From BTUB01 sp964392765 (GTDB lineage Bacteria > Babelota > Babeliae > Babelales > Vermiphilaceae): a DNA stretch of 30,565 nt. The translations under genes and the position numbers were made by a program. The notes below the pieces were generated by a model. That model saw only the letters and a program-made list of their open reading frames with translations. It did no database searches and was not told the DNA's origin. Positions 30,367 through 30,565 of this stretch are shown here, piece after piece. Position 1 is the stretch's first letter, and each line of letters starts with the position of its first letter. Location of the stretch: assembly GCA_964392765.1 (NCBI GenBank), contig CAYMRF010000010.1, positions 1-30,565 on the forward strand, in the 5' to 3' direction.

Positions 30367-30565
30367 ATGTGTAACCGATGTCTCTTGGTGTTCTTAGCGG
30401 GAGCTGCTGCATTTCATGCGATTAGTCATATTATTCTCGCGTTTACACATCTATTACCTCTTACGGTCTTTGGAATTACGGTTACTCAAAATCTTAATTA
30501 TCTTATTATTGCTGGTTCGATTGCAGTTTGCGCACTATTGCTTTATATGGCCCGAGATAAAAGCT
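30367..30565 (+). CDS. Membrane protein, 3' end beyond window
   Basis: 66 codons visible from ATG 30367, with a strong AAGGAG upstream. Two hydrophobic helices are seen (LLVFLAGAAAFHAISHIILAF and YLIIAGSIAVCALLLYMA), separated by about 15 residues including THLLPLTVFGITVTQN. The start MCNRC has two Cys. A polytopic inner-membrane protein of unknown function; only the N-terminus can be seen. Confidence 0.7.
   Translation, partial: MCNRCLLVFLAGAAAFHAISHIILAFTHLLPLTVFGITVTQNLNYLIIAGSIAVCALLLYMARDKS

Overview
The window is about 30.6 kb of AT-rich (roughly 40% GC) bacterial chromosome. It mixes ordinary housekeeping genes (gyrB, tadA, a DksA/TraR-type regulator, tRNA-Thr, rpsI, glmS, ftsB-like, sod, lysS) with a dense set of small exported proteins, several carrying eukaryote-like folds. 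The long Gram-negative type of GyrB, the many Sec signal peptides, a cytosolic-PLA2-type lipase, an ankyrin protein ending in a CaaX box and a ubiquitin-like protein suggest a Gram-negative, host-associated (probably protist-associated) bacterium. Candidatus Dependentiae (TM6) is my best guess. It is an inference from gene content and family memory, not a phylogenetic result.

Layout. 1-5796: gyrB (minus, cut by the window edge), then tadA-dksA/traR, tRNA-Thr(CGU), rpsI and glmS on plus. 5813-9000: minus-strand exported proteins (flavin oxidoreductase, small unknown, S41 C-terminal protease). A degenerate extra copy of the glmS 3' end lies at 6976-7040. 9250-13392: two convergent, paralogous exported beta-helix proteins; one carries a repeated phage-like module, the other a C-terminal AlkB-like 2OG-Fe(II) oxygenase domain. 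13534-15371: ftsB-like, a palindromic repeat cluster, sod, FKBP-like and a conserved small protein. 15379-24855: an accessory island of mostly exported proteins (HAD-like, ubiquitin-like, membrane-anchored SDR, frameshifted GNAT, Nudix, 2OG-oxygenase-like, two exported GNATs, F-box-like/ankyrin/CaaX protein, exported oligoribonuclease pseudoenzyme, several unknowns). 25036-27303: lysyl-tRNA synthetase fused to an N-terminal B3/4 domain. 27331-27814: a GIY-YIG gene bracketed by inverted repeats. 27887-30291: an operon of two exported proteins sharing an N-terminal domain, the second with a PLA2c lipase domain. 30367-end: start of a membrane protein.

Three structural themes stand out. (1) Twice a single gene sits between an intact gene and a short diverged copy of that gene's 3' end (glmS/oxidoreductase and Nudix/2OG gene), which suggests insertion or recombination at gene ends that regenerates the C-terminus. 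(2) A family of modular palindromic repeats (cores like CCTGAG...GTCGAAGG and CTCACCACGAACGG) lies between genes, abuts the tRNA CCA end, flanks the GIY-YIG gene and has entered the protease gene in frame twice. (3) Exported proteins recur with eukaryotic-type or degenerate enzyme folds, several with the same Met-Glu-x-Pro-like sequence just after the signal peptide, consistent with a host-directed secretome. No rRNA, CRISPR array, transposase, integrase or secretion machinery is visible.
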